Assembly (NCBI GenBank): GCA_015486895.1
Contig: WFQT01000382.1
Location: 1 to 24,269 of the forward strand
From: Anaerolineae bacterium
Lineage (GTDB): Bacteria; Chloroflexota; Anaerolineae; JAADDB01
DNA: 24,269 bases
Direction of reading: 5' to 3'
How positions within the stretch are numbered: the stretch's first letter is position 1; each line of letters begins with the position of its first letter. This document shows positions 1 to 7,241 of the stretch, in pieces. The position numbers were made by a program, and so were the translations under genes. Under the pieces are notes generated by a model, which was given only the letters and a program-made list of their open reading frames with translations, was not told the origin of the DNA and did no database searches.

Positions 1-273
1 CTATTCAACCGGCTCTCGTTGGTGCGTCAGGTGCATTTGCCAAACGGGGAGCATGCGTACATGCTGGCCAGGCCGGGGCACTATCACGCTTTAATCTGCC
101 GGGTGTGCGGACGCACGGTTGAAGTGGCCGGTCTGGAGAATCTGCCGCAACTCATCAAGGAAGTAGAAGAGCGTACCGGCTTTAAAGTGGAAGACCACCG
201 GATGGAGTTTTTTGGTGTTTGTCCGGATTGCCTCCAGGCTGTTGCCCAGGAGGGCAACGAGGCAACCAGTTGA
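1..273 (+). CDS. Fur-family metal-responsive transcriptional regulator (3' part)
   Basis: The reading frame is open from base 1, so the gene starts outside the window; 90 C-terminal residues are present. The visible part begins at the end of the winged-helix domain (a segment ending LVRQVHL, typical just after the recognition helix) and continues into the dimerisation and metal-binding domain. A His-rich start (GHYHALICRVCG) with one CxxC pair and a later HRMEFFGVCPDC with a second CxxC pair match the structural zinc site and regulatory-site region of Fur/Zur/PerR proteins. It lies just upstream of a metal ABC importer on the same strand, so a Zur-like zinc repressor is the natural inference. 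Fur, PerR and Zur cannot be separated from this fragment. The family is sure, the metal is not. Confidence 0.9.
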   Translation, partial: LFNRLSLVRQVHLPNGEHAYMLARPGHYHALICRVCGRTVEVAGLENLPQLIKEVEERTGFKVEDHRMEFFGVCPDCLQAVAQEGNEATS

Positions 274-333
274 CAGTAATGGGGGCCATATACCGGCGAT
301 AATATACTTGTGACGGTAGAGGGACATACTTCA

Positions 334-1242
334 ATGAGAATGAAAAAAGGGTTGGCTCTATTTCTTGCTGTGGTCATTTTGCTGAGCGCTTGCCAGAGCA
401 AAAGGGCAACAACGAGTGCCATGGCCGGAAAGGTGCCGGTGGTGGTCAGTATTTTACCGTTAGCGGATCTCACTGCCCAAGTTGGGGGCGATCGAGTTGT
501 TGTAACCGATGTAGTGGTGCCGCCGGGTAGTAGCCCGCACACTTTTGAGCCTACGCCGTCGCAGATCAAAGCTGTCGCGCAGGCGAAAATGCTGATCGTA
601 GTAGGTCTGGGCTTGGAATACTGGACTAACAAGGTCGTTGACGCCGCCGACAATAAGGGCCTACAAGTGGTGGTGACCTCGGATGGCATAAAGCCTATTT
701 CAGGTGCTGAAAGCTCCAATCAGGCAGTGAGTGAGAATGCCAATCCTCACATCTGGCTGGATCCGATGAATGCTATCATTATGGTGCAGCATATTCGTGA
801 TGCCCTCATTCGGGTTGATCCGGCGGGGAAGGCGATCTACGAAGCTAACGCTGCTGCTTACATTAAGAAACTCAAAGCGTTGGATCGCGAGATCCGCGGC
901 GAGGTGGCGACTTTTCGGAGTAAGAAATTCATTGCTTTTCATCCGGCCTGGGTTTATTTCGCCCGGGAATATGGCCTGGAAGAGGCAGCAGTCATAGAGA
1001 GATCACCGGGGCACGAACCATCCCCGGCCGAAGTTGCCTTCATTGTCAAGACAGCCAGAAAGTTAGGAGCGAAAGCGATTTTCGCCGAGCCGCAATTTTC
1101 CGCTGCGGCGGCGAAAACTATCGCCGAAGAGAGCGGTGCCCGGGTACTATATCTGGACCCGATAGGTTCCAGCCTAAAAGACTACAGTTATCTGAATTTG
1201 ATCCGTTACAACGTGGACCAGATGGCCAAGGCATTGCAATGA
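334..1242 (+). CDS. znuA: Zinc/manganese ABC transporter substrate-binding lipoprotein
   Basis: 302 residues when started at ATG 334. The protein opens with MRMKKG, a hydrophobic stretch and the lipobox LLSAC, so it is predicted to be a lipoprotein anchored outside the membrane that hands metal to the permease. It is a cluster A-I (TroA/ZnuA/PsaA) binding protein. Expected metal ligands can be seen: His in SPHTFEPTPSQ, His in NPHIWLDP, His in AFHPAWVYF, and an acidic residue in the C-terminal YLDPIG segment. The His-rich loop of many ZnuA proteins is absent; a short Ser/Asn/Glu linker stands in its place. A GTG at 310 in the same frame would only add residues before the signal peptide and has no ribosome binding site, so 334 is preferred. 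Zn versus Mn cannot be decided; the neighbouring Fur-type gene favours zinc. Confidence 0.92.
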   Translation: MRMKKGLALFLAVVILLSACQSKRATTSAMAGKVPVVVSILPLADLTAQVGGDRVVVTDVVVPPGSSPHTFEPTPSQIKAVAQAKMLIVVGLGLEYWTNKVVDAADNKGLQVVVTSDGIKPISGAESSNQAVSENANPHIWLDPMNAIIMVQHIRDALIRVDPAGKAIYEANAAAYIKKLKALDREIRGEVATFRSKKFIAFHPAWVYFAREYGLEEAAVIERSPGHEPSPAEVAFIVKTARKLGAKAIFAEPQFSAAAAKTIAEESGARVLYLDPIGSSLKDYSYLNLIRYNVDQMAKALQ

Positions 1243-1306
1243 TCACGTTGGTGTAGCTGAAACAGGCTGCCATTGCCATTCATCGGTACTATGCCATCTT
1301 GCGCCT

Positions 1307-1335
1307 TTGCCCCTCGGCATTATTGCGGCTATACT
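1307..1335 (+). promoter_or_regulatory. Possible sigma-70 promoter before the ABC ATPase gene
   Basis: TTGCCC (1307-1312) and TATACT (1330-1335) are separated by 17 bases, a good match to a housekeeping promoter. The start point would fall near 1342, directly at the AGGAAG ribosome binding site of the ATPase gene, leaving almost no leader, so this may be chance. The 113-base gap after the binding-protein gene makes an internal promoter plausible. Confidence 0.3.
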
Positions 1336-1355
1336 GGCAATAGGAAGTGACGACG

Positions 1356-2189
1356 ATGCAAGAAGAAAAAGAACCGCAGGTTGAACTTGAACACGTTTAC
1401 GTTAGCTATCAGAATGCAATTGCTTTAGAGGATATCTCTCTGACTATTTGGCCGGGCCAGTTTCTGGCTGTCATCGGCCCTAATGGTTCCGGAAAGACGA
1501 CCTTGCTGCGGACCATCCTTGGCTTGATGCCAGTGTTGCAGGGAACAGTCCGCGTCTTTGGCCGTCCTCCCCGTGCGTTGGGTAAATTGCGTCAATATAT
1601 TGGCTATGTGCCGCAAATAACTAAAATCGATTATAGTTTCCCCATCACTGTCTCTAACGTCGTGCTGATGGGCTTGATTGGACAGATGGGGCTCTTCCAT
1701 ATGGCGGGCAAAAGGGAGCGAGAGCAAGTCGGGCGTGCCTTAGAGGAAATGGATATTGCTGACCTGGCCCGCCGGCAAATTGGCGAACTTTCCGGGGGGC
1801 AGCGACAGCGGGTTTTCCTGGCCCGGGCCCTTGTCTCGGAGCCAAAGCTGCTCTTTTTGGACGAGCCAACTACGGGGGTAGATACAACTACATCTTCCAG
1901 CTTATATGAGTTTCTGCTCCAATTGCACCAAGAAGGAATTACCATCGTGCTGGTTTCACACGACATTGGCGTCGTGGCAGAATATGTGGATCAAATCGCC
2001 TGCATGAACCGTCGCCTTATAGCCCATGGCCGGCCACAAGAAGTACTGAATGGCGAAGTACTTTCCTGCATGTACGGCCCCGAGGCAGGGTTGGTGGCAC
2101 ATGGACAGGTTCCGCATATCGTTTTGCCATTGCACAGCCAGGTAATGAAGCCCTCAGTCGGCAGGAAAGGCGGTGAACACCATGTTTGA
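1356..2189 (+). CDS. znuC: Zinc/manganese ABC transporter ATP-binding protein
   Basis: 277 residues from ATG 1356, chosen over an in-frame GTG at 1347 because AGGAAG (1342-1347) sits at the proper distance from the ATG. ABC ATPase landmarks appear in order: Walker A GPNGSGKTT near residue 44, a Q-loop in GYVPQ, the signature LSGGQRQRV, Walker B LLFLDEPT and the switch His in LVSHD. The protein energises uptake of Zn(II) or Mn(II) through the adjacent permease. It closely follows the binding-protein gene and overlaps the permease gene by 8 bases, a typical three-gene importer operon with translational coupling. The C-terminal tail of about 40 residues past the ATPase fold (PHIVLPLHSQ onward) is unremarkable, though it contains His residues as other metal importer ATPases do. 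Confidence 0.94.
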   Translation: MQEEKEPQVELEHVYVSYQNAIALEDISLTIWPGQFLAVIGPNGSGKTTLLRTILGLMPVLQGTVRVFGRPPRALGKLRQYIGYVPQITKIDYSFPITVSNVVLMGLIGQMGLFHMAGKREREQVGRALEEMDIADLARRQIGELSGGQRQRVFLARALVSEPKLLFLDEPTTGVDTTTSSSLYEFLLQLHQEGITIVLVSHDIGVVAEYVDQIACMNRRLIAHGRPQEVLNGEVLSCMYGPEAGLVAHGQVPHIVLPLHSQVMKPSVGRKGGEHHV

Positions 2190-3027
2190 CATATTGCATT
2201 ATGCCTTCATGCAACGGGCACTTTTGGCTTCTGCTCTAATCGGCATTGTCTGTGCTGTCATCGGCGTCTACGTGGTGCTCAAGGGGTTCTCTTTTATCAG
2301 TGCCGGTTTAGCGCATGCCTCCTTCGGCGGCGTGGCTGTTGGGTTCCTTTTAGGGATTAACCCGATCCTTAGCGCTGTAGTTTTCGTCTTGCTGACTGCC
2401 TGGGGTATCGGCTGGAGCAGCAAGCGGGGTCAAATCAAAGAGGATACTGCAGTGGGCATCTTTTTCGCGGCCACCATGGCTTTTGGCGTGCTGATTATCG
2501 GTTTGCTACACAGCTATAACATTGATCTCTTCGGCTACCTATTCGGCTCGGTTCTGGCGGTGAGCCGGCAGGATCTCTGGATGAGCGGCGGAATGAGTAT
2601 CATTGTGCTCACGACTGTATTTCTCTTTTACAAGGAATTGCTGTTCATCACATTTGATCCGGAAATGGCCGCGGTGGCGGGAGTGCCGGCCACGGCGCTA
2701 TACTACCTGTTACTTAGCCTAATCGCACTGACTATTGTCCTCTCCTTGAGGGTGGTGGGCATTATCTTGGTGTCGGCACTGGTAATTATCCCGGCGGCTA
2801 CGGCGTATCAGTTTAGCAACACGTTTTCAAAAATGATGGGCTATGCCATCGTGGTGGGCCTTATTTCTACCACCGGTGGCTTGTTCCTATCATATTACTT
2901 TGACATTGCTTCTGGGGCGACCATTGTTCTGACGGCAACGGCACTGTTCTTTGTGGCTGCGCTGTTTTCCCCCAAAGGACGTCGACGCAAAGAATTGATA
3001 TCCAACAAGATAGTACCTTACCGGTGA
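2182..3027 (+). CDS. znuB: Zinc/manganese ABC transporter permease
   Basis: 281 residues from ATG 2182; a GTG at 2173 is too near the AGGAAAGG ribosome binding site (2162-2169). It is a polytopic inner-membrane protein of the ABC-3 family, with about eight hydrophobic segments and the family's typical GLAHASFGGVAVGFLLG near the N terminus and VVGIILVSALVIIPAATA in the second half. It forms the channel for the metal delivered by the lipoprotein. The start overlaps the ATPase gene end. The last codons (IVPYR and the stop) coincide with the left end of repeat copy A1, starting at TAGTACC (3011), so the original C terminus may have been replaced or trimmed by the repeat. Confidence 0.94.
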   Translation: MFDILHYAFMQRALLASALIGIVCAVIGVYVVLKGFSFISAGLAHASFGGVAVGFLLGINPILSAVVFVLLTAWGIGWSSKRGQIKEDTAVGIFFAATMAFGVLIIGLLHSYNIDLFGYLFGSVLAVSRQDLWMSGGMSIIVLTTVFLFYKELLFITFDPEMAAVAGVPATALYYLLLSLIALTIVLSLRVVGIILVSALVIIPAATAYQFSNTFSKMMGYAIVVGLISTTGGLFLSYYFDIASGATIVLTATALFFVAALFSPKGRRRKELISNKIVPYR

Positions 3028-3238
3028 AATTCTTGTACATTGGACGAAAATTTAACGCAGGGCCGCAAAGGTGATTAAGACGCAAAGAAAAAATGAATGG
3101 CCAAACAGGCTGGGGCGACTAGACCAAGATGGGATTTGAGCAGTACGATCACCCAGAGAGAAAAAAGAGACTTTGCGACTTTGCTTCTTCGCACCTTTGC
3201 GTTCGGCTTTCTGGTTCTGGCTTGGCCAGGTTAGGAGG
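3011..3238 (+). repeat. Dispersed repeat family A, copy A1
   Basis: A 228-base element running from TAGTACC to TTAGGAGG. Two other full copies occur at 11391-11618 (same orientation) and 7923-8156 (opposite). Landmarks shared by all three: TTCTTGTACACTGGAC near the left end, CCGCAAAGG then AAG[A/C]CG, a central GGACCAA or GACCAA block, a T-rich CTTTGCGGCTTTGCTTC block, and the tail CTGGCTTGGCCAGGTTAGGA. The CGCAAAGG arm (about 3065-3090) and the CACCTTTGCG arm (about 3170-3202) are inverted copies of each other and would pair over about 25 bases. No coding capacity is conserved. The left end overlaps the permease stop codon and the right end supplies the next gene's ribosome binding site. Confidence 0.88.
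3233..3238 (+). promoter_or_regulatory. Shine-Dalgarno AGGAGG inside the repeat A1 tail
   Basis: AGGAGG ends 8 bases before the ATG of the CBS-domain gene. The preceding bases (CCAGGTT) are the conserved tail of repeat family A, so this ribosome binding site is formed at the very end of the repeat. The same tail joined to AGGAGG is found before pheS at 19791-19796. Confidence 0.7.
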
Positions 3239-3246
3239 TAGACGAA

Positions 3247-3681
3247 ATGAGTAGCGATTTGGTACGTGATTGGATGACAACAAGCTTGATTACCATTTGC
3301 CCGGATGACACAGTGAGAGAGGCGTATTACTTAATGAAGGATCACTTCCTGCGCCGGCTGCTGGTGGTGGAAGGCGGCAATCTGGTGGGTGTGCTTAGCC
3401 TCTCGGATGTGCAGGCGTTGGTTAGCCGGGAGCCACTGGACCCATTCCATTTGGGTTTTAGTATCGTGACCGGGGAGAGCCACAAGCACAAAGTGCGAGA
3501 AATCATGCAAGCTATGCCGGTAACAGTGGCTCCGGATGCGACCATCAAGGAGGCAGCGCGGATAATGCTGGATAACCAGGTGCAAGCGCTGCCGGTCATT
3601 AGCAAGGAAGGTCAACTGGTGGGCATTCTAACTGATTCGGATATTTTTCGGCAGGTGTGCGGTGTGGCGGCCGGCCTGTAA
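3247..3681 (+). CDS. Two-CBS-domain protein
   Basis: 144 residues made almost entirely of a CBS pair (Bateman module). The first domain runs about from residue 7 to 60 (VRDWMTTSLITICPDDTVREA to VGVLSLSDVQ), the second about 83 to 138 (VREIMQAMPVTVAPDATIKEA to GILTDSDIFRQV). Such stand-alone pairs are soluble sensors that bind adenine nucleotides or related ligands and control a partner; no enzyme domain is attached here and no partner is evident. The start ATG 3247 has the AGGAGG ribosome binding site at the end of repeat A1, so its translation depends on repeat sequence. The gene appears to stand alone. The family assignment is sure; the role is unknown. Confidence 0.9.
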   Translation: MSSDLVRDWMTTSLITICPDDTVREAYYLMKDHFLRRLLVVEGGNLVGVLSLSDVQALVSREPLDPFHLGFSIVTGESHKHKVREIMQAMPVTVAPDATIKEAARIMLDNQVQALPVISKEGQLVGILTDSDIFRQVCGVAAGL

Positions 3682-3689
3682 TAGAAGAC

Positions 3690-3789
3690 GGCAGGTTGGC
3701 TGCTCTGTAGGTTTTAGGCAAGAGGTTGTGCGAACATGTGCAAATCATGTTCTCGACGGGGCCTGGGGCTACGTCACAGCCAACCTGCC
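3690..3789 (+). repeat. Structured intergenic element with perfect 13-bp terminal inverted repeats
   Basis: GGCAGGTTGGCTG (3690-3702) and CAGCCAACCTGCC (3777-3789) are exact reverse complements. Between them is a second perfect hairpin, GAACATG (3732-3738) with CATGTTC (3746-3752) and a 7-base loop. It starts 8 bases after the CBS gene stop. It could be a folded RNA, a transcription barrier at the gene end, or a miniature element with terminal inverted repeats. No second copy was found in the window. Confidence 0.65.
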
Positions 3790-3815
3790 CTACAGTCTGT
3801 GGCTGTTTTCTGGAT

Positions 3816-3994
3816 AGTCACCATGAGCGGATGCGCACCGCATAACGGTGAAGACAAGAACGCTGATGGCGCTGATTCTACAGGTTAACGCGGATAGTTT
3901 TTTAGGGATCTGCGGGAATCCTGTGAATCTGCGTTATCTGCGTGTTATTTATGAAACAGTCACCATGAGCGGATGCGCACCGCATAACGGTGAA
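3816..3994 (+). repeat. Pair of identical 37-bp repeats (family E) enclosing an ATCTGCG-type array
   Basis: The same 37 bases occur at 3816-3852 and 3958-3994. The unit can fold: TCACC pairs with GGTGA and GCGG with CCGC. The 105 bases between hold imperfect short repeats of the CGCTGAT / ATCTGCG / ATCTGCGT kind (about 3859-3950). The unit resembles the pair at 14770-14922 (shared CATGAGC, central GCAC, final CGG(A)TGAAAA), so these are four copies of one family arranged as two pairs. Together with the element at 3690 this accounts for most of the 371-base gap before the MBL-fold gene. Confidence 0.8.
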
Positions 3995-4052
3995 AATGCT
4001 TTTCTGTGCTTTTTAGTGGCTATTTACGAAGCAGGTACTTGGAGTGTATTTT

Positions 4053-4892
4053 ATGGCCGATCAGGTAATATGTTTGGTAGACAACCACGTTCATCCCGGT
4101 TCGCATCTTTGGGGTGAGCATGGAGTGAGTTATCTTGTAGAGTGGAATGGCAAGCGAGTGCTCTTTGACACTGGCCAGACGGGCGACGTTTTTCTCCACA
4201 ATATGAAAGTGCTGGACGTCACTTTCCCGGTAGACGCGTTGGTGCTCAGCCATGGCCATTACGACCACACCGGCGGCTTGCCCACCGTGCTAGAACGACA
4301 ATCGGGCCTGTCGGTTTACGCCCATCCTGACCTGTACGCCGAGCACTTAGCCATTCACGGCGAGCAAGTGAGTCCCATCGGGCCACCGGTGGACGAGGCT
4401 GCTTTGCGGGCGAAAAGCCACTTGCTTTACAGCCGCGAGCCGATAGAGGTGGTACCTGGCATCTGGACCAGCGGCGAAATTCCCCGGCAGGTTCCTTTCG
4501 AGGTGTTTTCTTCGCGTAGTTTGGTAATCCACAACGAAAAAGGTGAACTGGTGCCGGATCCTGTGTGGGATGATATGGCGTTAGTGGTGCAAGCTTCGGC
4601 GGGATTGGTGGTGCTATTTGGCTGCGGCCACGCCGGAATAATCAATACCCTCCGCCATGTACGAGAGACACGCCAACAGCAGGTCATTGCTATCGCAGGC
4701 GGTATTCACTTGGCCGGCGCCTCGGCGGGACGCCTGGAGGCGACCGTACAAGCTATGGAAGAGCTGGGTGAAATCCCCCAGATGTGGTTAGGGCACTGCA
4801 CCGGTGACCAGGTGGTGGCCTATTTCGCCAGCATTTGGGGGCAGGAGAAAGTGCACTTCTGTCATGCAGGCCTACAGATGGCTTTGGAATGA
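4053..4892 (+). CDS. MBL-fold metallohydrolase (COG1237-like)
   Basis: 279 residues from ATG 4053, preceded by GGAG (4041-4044); an in-frame GTG at 4044 overlaps that site and is less likely. The metallo-beta-lactamase fold signature LSHGHYDHTGG occurs near residue 63, after the strand RVLFDTGQTG; later metal ligands are in VLFGCGHAGIINT and in the terminal LGHCTGD. This arrangement matches the COG1237 subgroup that includes enzymes annotated as 7,8-dihydropterin-6-yl-methyl-4-(beta-D-ribofuranosyl)aminobenzene 5'-phosphate synthase-like; substrates of bacterial members are mostly unknown. No signal peptide is seen, so it is cytoplasmic. It is a single gene with convergent lysC downstream. 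The fold is sure; the reaction is not. Confidence 0.88.
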   Translation: MADQVICLVDNHVHPGSHLWGEHGVSYLVEWNGKRVLFDTGQTGDVFLHNMKVLDVTFPVDALVLSHGHYDHTGGLPTVLERQSGLSVYAHPDLYAEHLAIHGEQVSPIGPPVDEAALRAKSHLLYSREPIEVVPGIWTSGEIPRQVPFEVFSSRSLVIHNEKGELVPDPVWDDMALVVQASAGLVVLFGCGHAGIINTLRHVRETRQQQVIAIAGGIHLAGASAGRLEATVQAMEELGEIPQMWLGHCTGDQVVAYFASIWGQEKVHFCHAGLQMALE

Positions 4893-4993
4893 AAGTTCCA
4901 TTGGCAAGGTATTGGCAAGCGGAAGATCTGCTTCAGAGACCAGAAAAATGGACGCAGATAAAAACAATAAAATCAGAATGTGTTTGTGTTCCA

Positions 4994-5135
4994 TGCTGGA
5001 GTCTGGCGAAAATGACGGCTTAGGCTCAGCCTAACTATCTTTACCTCGGAATACACAGATGGCACGGATTAACACGGATTTTCCTCTGCTTTTCGCCCCC
5101 CATCTGTGCAATTCTGAGTTTTTCTGTGGCTAAAA
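4994..5135 (+). repeat. Dispersed repeat family B, copy B1
   Basis: Begins with CTGGAGTCTGGCGAAAATGACG, broken here as CTGGAGTCTGG then CGAAAATGACG, followed by the hairpin TTAGGC-tca-GCCTAA, then CTATCTTTACC and ACACAGATGG (5053-5062), which pairs with CCATCTGTG (5100-5108). Related copies are at 15892-16003 (same strand) and 9808-9895 (opposite strand), with shorter pieces at 12195, 19658 and 23398. It lies between the convergent MBL-fold and lysC genes and fills most of the 305-base gap. Confidence 0.82.
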
Positions 5136-5197
5136 CAAAAATGTCAGAGTTCAGTCCCATAAATATTTGGCAGTAAACCAAGGTCGCTTACATAGAA

Positions 5198-6607
5198 CTA
5201 TGACACCTCATGTAACTTAAAAGCTGCGTGAATCTGCTGCACGGCGTTTTCTACCGCCTCATCGGGTAAAACTAACGAGATGTTCACTTCGCTGGAGCCC
5301 TGAGCAATAGCAATGACGTTAATCTTGTGGCTTCCTAAGGCGTTGAAAATGCCAGCCGCAATGCCAGGGGTGCCTTTCATTCCTGCGCCCACGATTGCCA
5401 AGATAGCAACGTCCTCTAAGGCATAGATGCGATCAATGTAGCGTCGGTCCAATTCTTCCCGCAGGGCATTGCGCAGAGCCTTAATGATAGTTCCCTCTTC
5501 CAGAGTCGAGACGACAAAGCAAATGTTTTGCTCAGAAGAAGCCTGGGAGATCATCAGTACGCTGACGTGTTCCTGAGCCACGGCGCTAAAGACACGGGCG
5601 GCAATGCCGGGAACGCCGATCATGCCTCGCCCTTCTACGGTGATGAGGGCAAGCTTACGGATAGCCGTTAACGCTTTGACGGTATCATTATTGTTATTGG
5701 GGGTGCGCACAATGCGGGTTGTTGCTCCGCCAGCATTGAAAGTGTTCAGTACCCGAATTGGAATATCGCTTTCAATGGCCGGCAAAATGGTTTTGGGGTG
5801 TAGTACTTTGGCCCCGAAATAAGCTAGTTCAGCAGCCTCGATGTAGGAAAGCTCCGGCAATGTTCTCGCCTCTGGCACGATGCGCGGGTCGGCAGTCATC
5901 ACCCCATCCACATCGGTCCAGATTTGCACTTCGTCGGCATCCAGGCTAGCCCCAATGATGGCGGCAGAGTAGTCAGATCCTCCCCGGCCCAAGGTGGTGG
6001 TAACCCCTTTCTCCGTAGCGGCTATGAAGCCCGTTACCACTGGTAGAATGCCTTCTTCCAGCATGGGTAACAGCTTGGCTCGAATCCGCTCCCGGCTGAG
6101 ATCTAACAGCGGATTTGCCGCCCCGAAAGTATCATCGGTCACGATAATCTCCCGAGCATCCACAGCTTGTGCCGGCGTATCAGTCGCTTGTAGTGCTGCA
6201 GCCAGCAATGGCGCCGACATTTGCTCCCCCAAGCTGGATACTGCATCTAAGCCGCGAGGCGTCAACTCGCCTAAAGTGTAGATACTGCGACAAAGTCGTT
6301 CGAAGATGCGCAGCTTTTCATCCAGGATGTGGCTGATTTCAGCCCGCGCCATGCCGTTGCCGATTAGTTGGCCAACGATGATCTGGTGTTTCACTAAAAG
6401 GTCATTGCGGGTGTCCCGGTAGGGCTGTTCATCGTTGGCTGCGGCCGCTTGGGCTGCCTGAATTAACATGTCAGTCACGCCGCTCATGGCCGAAGTTACT
6501 GCCACAACCGGCGGATCATGTTCCTGAGCATGGCGCAGAATATCCACCACTTGCTGGAAGGCCTCTACCGAGCCGACAGAAGTACCACCAAATTTGAGGA
6601 TCAGCAT
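5198..6607 (-). CDS. lysC: Aspartate kinase
   Basis: 469 residues from the ATG at 6607 (minus strand), chosen because GGGGAGG lies 5 bases upstream and the protein then begins MLILKFGGTSVGS, the standard aspartokinase N terminus. It phosphorylates L-aspartate, the first step to lysine, threonine, methionine and isoleucine. The kinase domain fills about residues 1-290, with TSAMSGVTD, TLGRGGSDYSA, WTDVDGVMTADPR and FGAKVLHPKT as family motifs. Two ACT domains follow (about 315-375 and 390-455), the usual site of amino-acid feedback control. There is no homoserine dehydrogenase fusion. The length is normal for monofunctional LysC/ThrA-type kinases. No other pathway gene is adjacent. The leader carries an attenuator-like structure (see 6661-6715). 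Confidence 0.95.
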   Translation of the reverse strand: MLILKFGGTSVGSVEAFQQVVDILRHAQEHDPPVVAVTSAMSGVTDMLIQAAQAAAANDEQPYRDTRNDLLVKHQIIVGQLIGNGMARAEISHILDEKLRIFERLCRSIYTLGELTPRGLDAVSSLGEQMSAPLLAAALQATDTPAQAVDAREIIVTDDTFGAANPLLDLSRERIRAKLLPMLEEGILPVVTGFIAATEKGVTTTLGRGGSDYSAAIIGASLDADEVQIWTDVDGVMTADPRIVPEARTLPELSYIEAAELAYFGAKVLHPKTILPAIESDIPIRVLNTFNAGGATTRIVRTPNNNNDTVKALTAIRKLALITVEGRGMIGVPGIAARVFSAVAQEHVSVLMISQASSEQNICFVVSTLEEGTIIKALRNALREELDRRYIDRIYALEDVAILAIVGAGMKGTPGIAAGIFNALGSHKINVIAIAQGSSEVNISLVLPDEAVENAVQQIHAAFKLHEVS

Positions 6608-6660
6608 CTTTTCCTCCCCATTATTATCGATATCCACACTATAGTCATGATGATCATGAG

Positions 6661-6715
6661 AAAAAAAGCAGCCCCGCTACTTCCGGAGAGGCTGCTTCTT
6701 TGCAAAACCAGAAGC
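6661..6715 (-). promoter_or_regulatory. Attenuator-like terminator/antiterminator upstream of lysC
   Basis: Read on the minus strand, AGCAGCC (6696-6690) pairs with GGCTGCT (6673-6667), with an inner CCG/CGG pair, and is followed by a run of seven T: an intrinsic terminator 54 bases before the lysC start. Just upstream GCTTCT (6715-6710) can pair with AGAAGC (6699-6694), and that second arm shares bases with the first arm of the terminator, so the two stems exclude each other. A small open frame beginning at ATG 6792 runs through both stems, carries Ile-Val-Leu-Leu-Val-Leu codons over the antiterminator arm, and stops at 6601 inside lysC. Ribosome-mediated control is one reading; a protein- or ligand-controlled switch is another. 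No lysine-riboswitch or T-box consensus was seen. Confidence 0.5.
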
Positions 6716-7241
6716 ACTATTCTGCCAGAATCACGTGCGGAGGTCAAAACCAGGCCGGAGAATTCGTTAAGGATGACATGCCTTGATAGCACATGGCCAC
6801 CATAGCAAACGCCACGATCGGTAGATTACCGGGAGCACTGAACACATAGCCGCTGCAAGCGCAGCATGGCGTATGAGCATGGTCATACAGCAGTAGTTAA
6901 GTATCCCCAATAATGGAATGCGATAGGAATATTAGGATTTTTGTAGAGTGACAGGCTACCCGGTATGTTGGTGAGGTTACATCTTCACTGGCGGAGAAAA
7001 TACACCGGGCGGTATCAATGGAGGTATCTGCTCAGGCAAGGGCAAAATAGAACGTAGATATGTCCTGAGTGTAGCCGAATGATTAACGTAGGTTCCTCCT
7101 CTCAACAAGAGCTATAAGTTCTGTCAAATAGCCATGAGTCCAGGCAACATCGTTGGAATTATCGGCGCAATCAGAGCATCTTAGCGTCATCATTGTTCTG
7201 TCAAACGACTACTTAGCAGTTACGAAAGTTGAAAGGTAATT
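6716..7241. other. Intergenic region between divergent lysC and stress-protein genes
   Basis: This region must hold the promoters for lysC (minus) and the stress-protein gene (plus), but no convincing -35/-10 pair was found. Small inverted repeats occur around 6850-6890 (for example GCCGCTGCAAGCGCAGC, and TATGAGCATGGTCATA). The words TTCTGTCAAA appear twice near 7116 and 7197. No gene or dispersed repeat was recognised. Confidence 0.5.

Noticed and set aside
270..305. Promoter for the metal importer with TTGACA at 270-275
   Set aside because: No -10 hexamer lies at a 16-18 base spacing; TATACC is too near and GATAAT too far, so a Fur/Zur-controlled promoter could not be defined.
84..719. Long minus-strand frame opposite the Fur fragment and the binding-protein gene
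   Set aside because: It is antisense to two well-supported genes and gives a Thr/Ser-rich, motif-free translation.
2867..3085. Open frame on the minus strand across the start of repeat A1, ending in a segment with YKNFT, which also appears in frames over A2 and A3
   Set aside because: The shared peptide is only the translation of the conserved repeat end; frames differ elsewhere between copies and none has a ribosome binding site.
6716..6900. Lysine riboswitch upstream of lysC
   Set aside because: The conserved lysine-riboswitch core (AGAGGTGCG, GGAAAGG, CGCCGAA-type blocks) is not found on the minus strand here.
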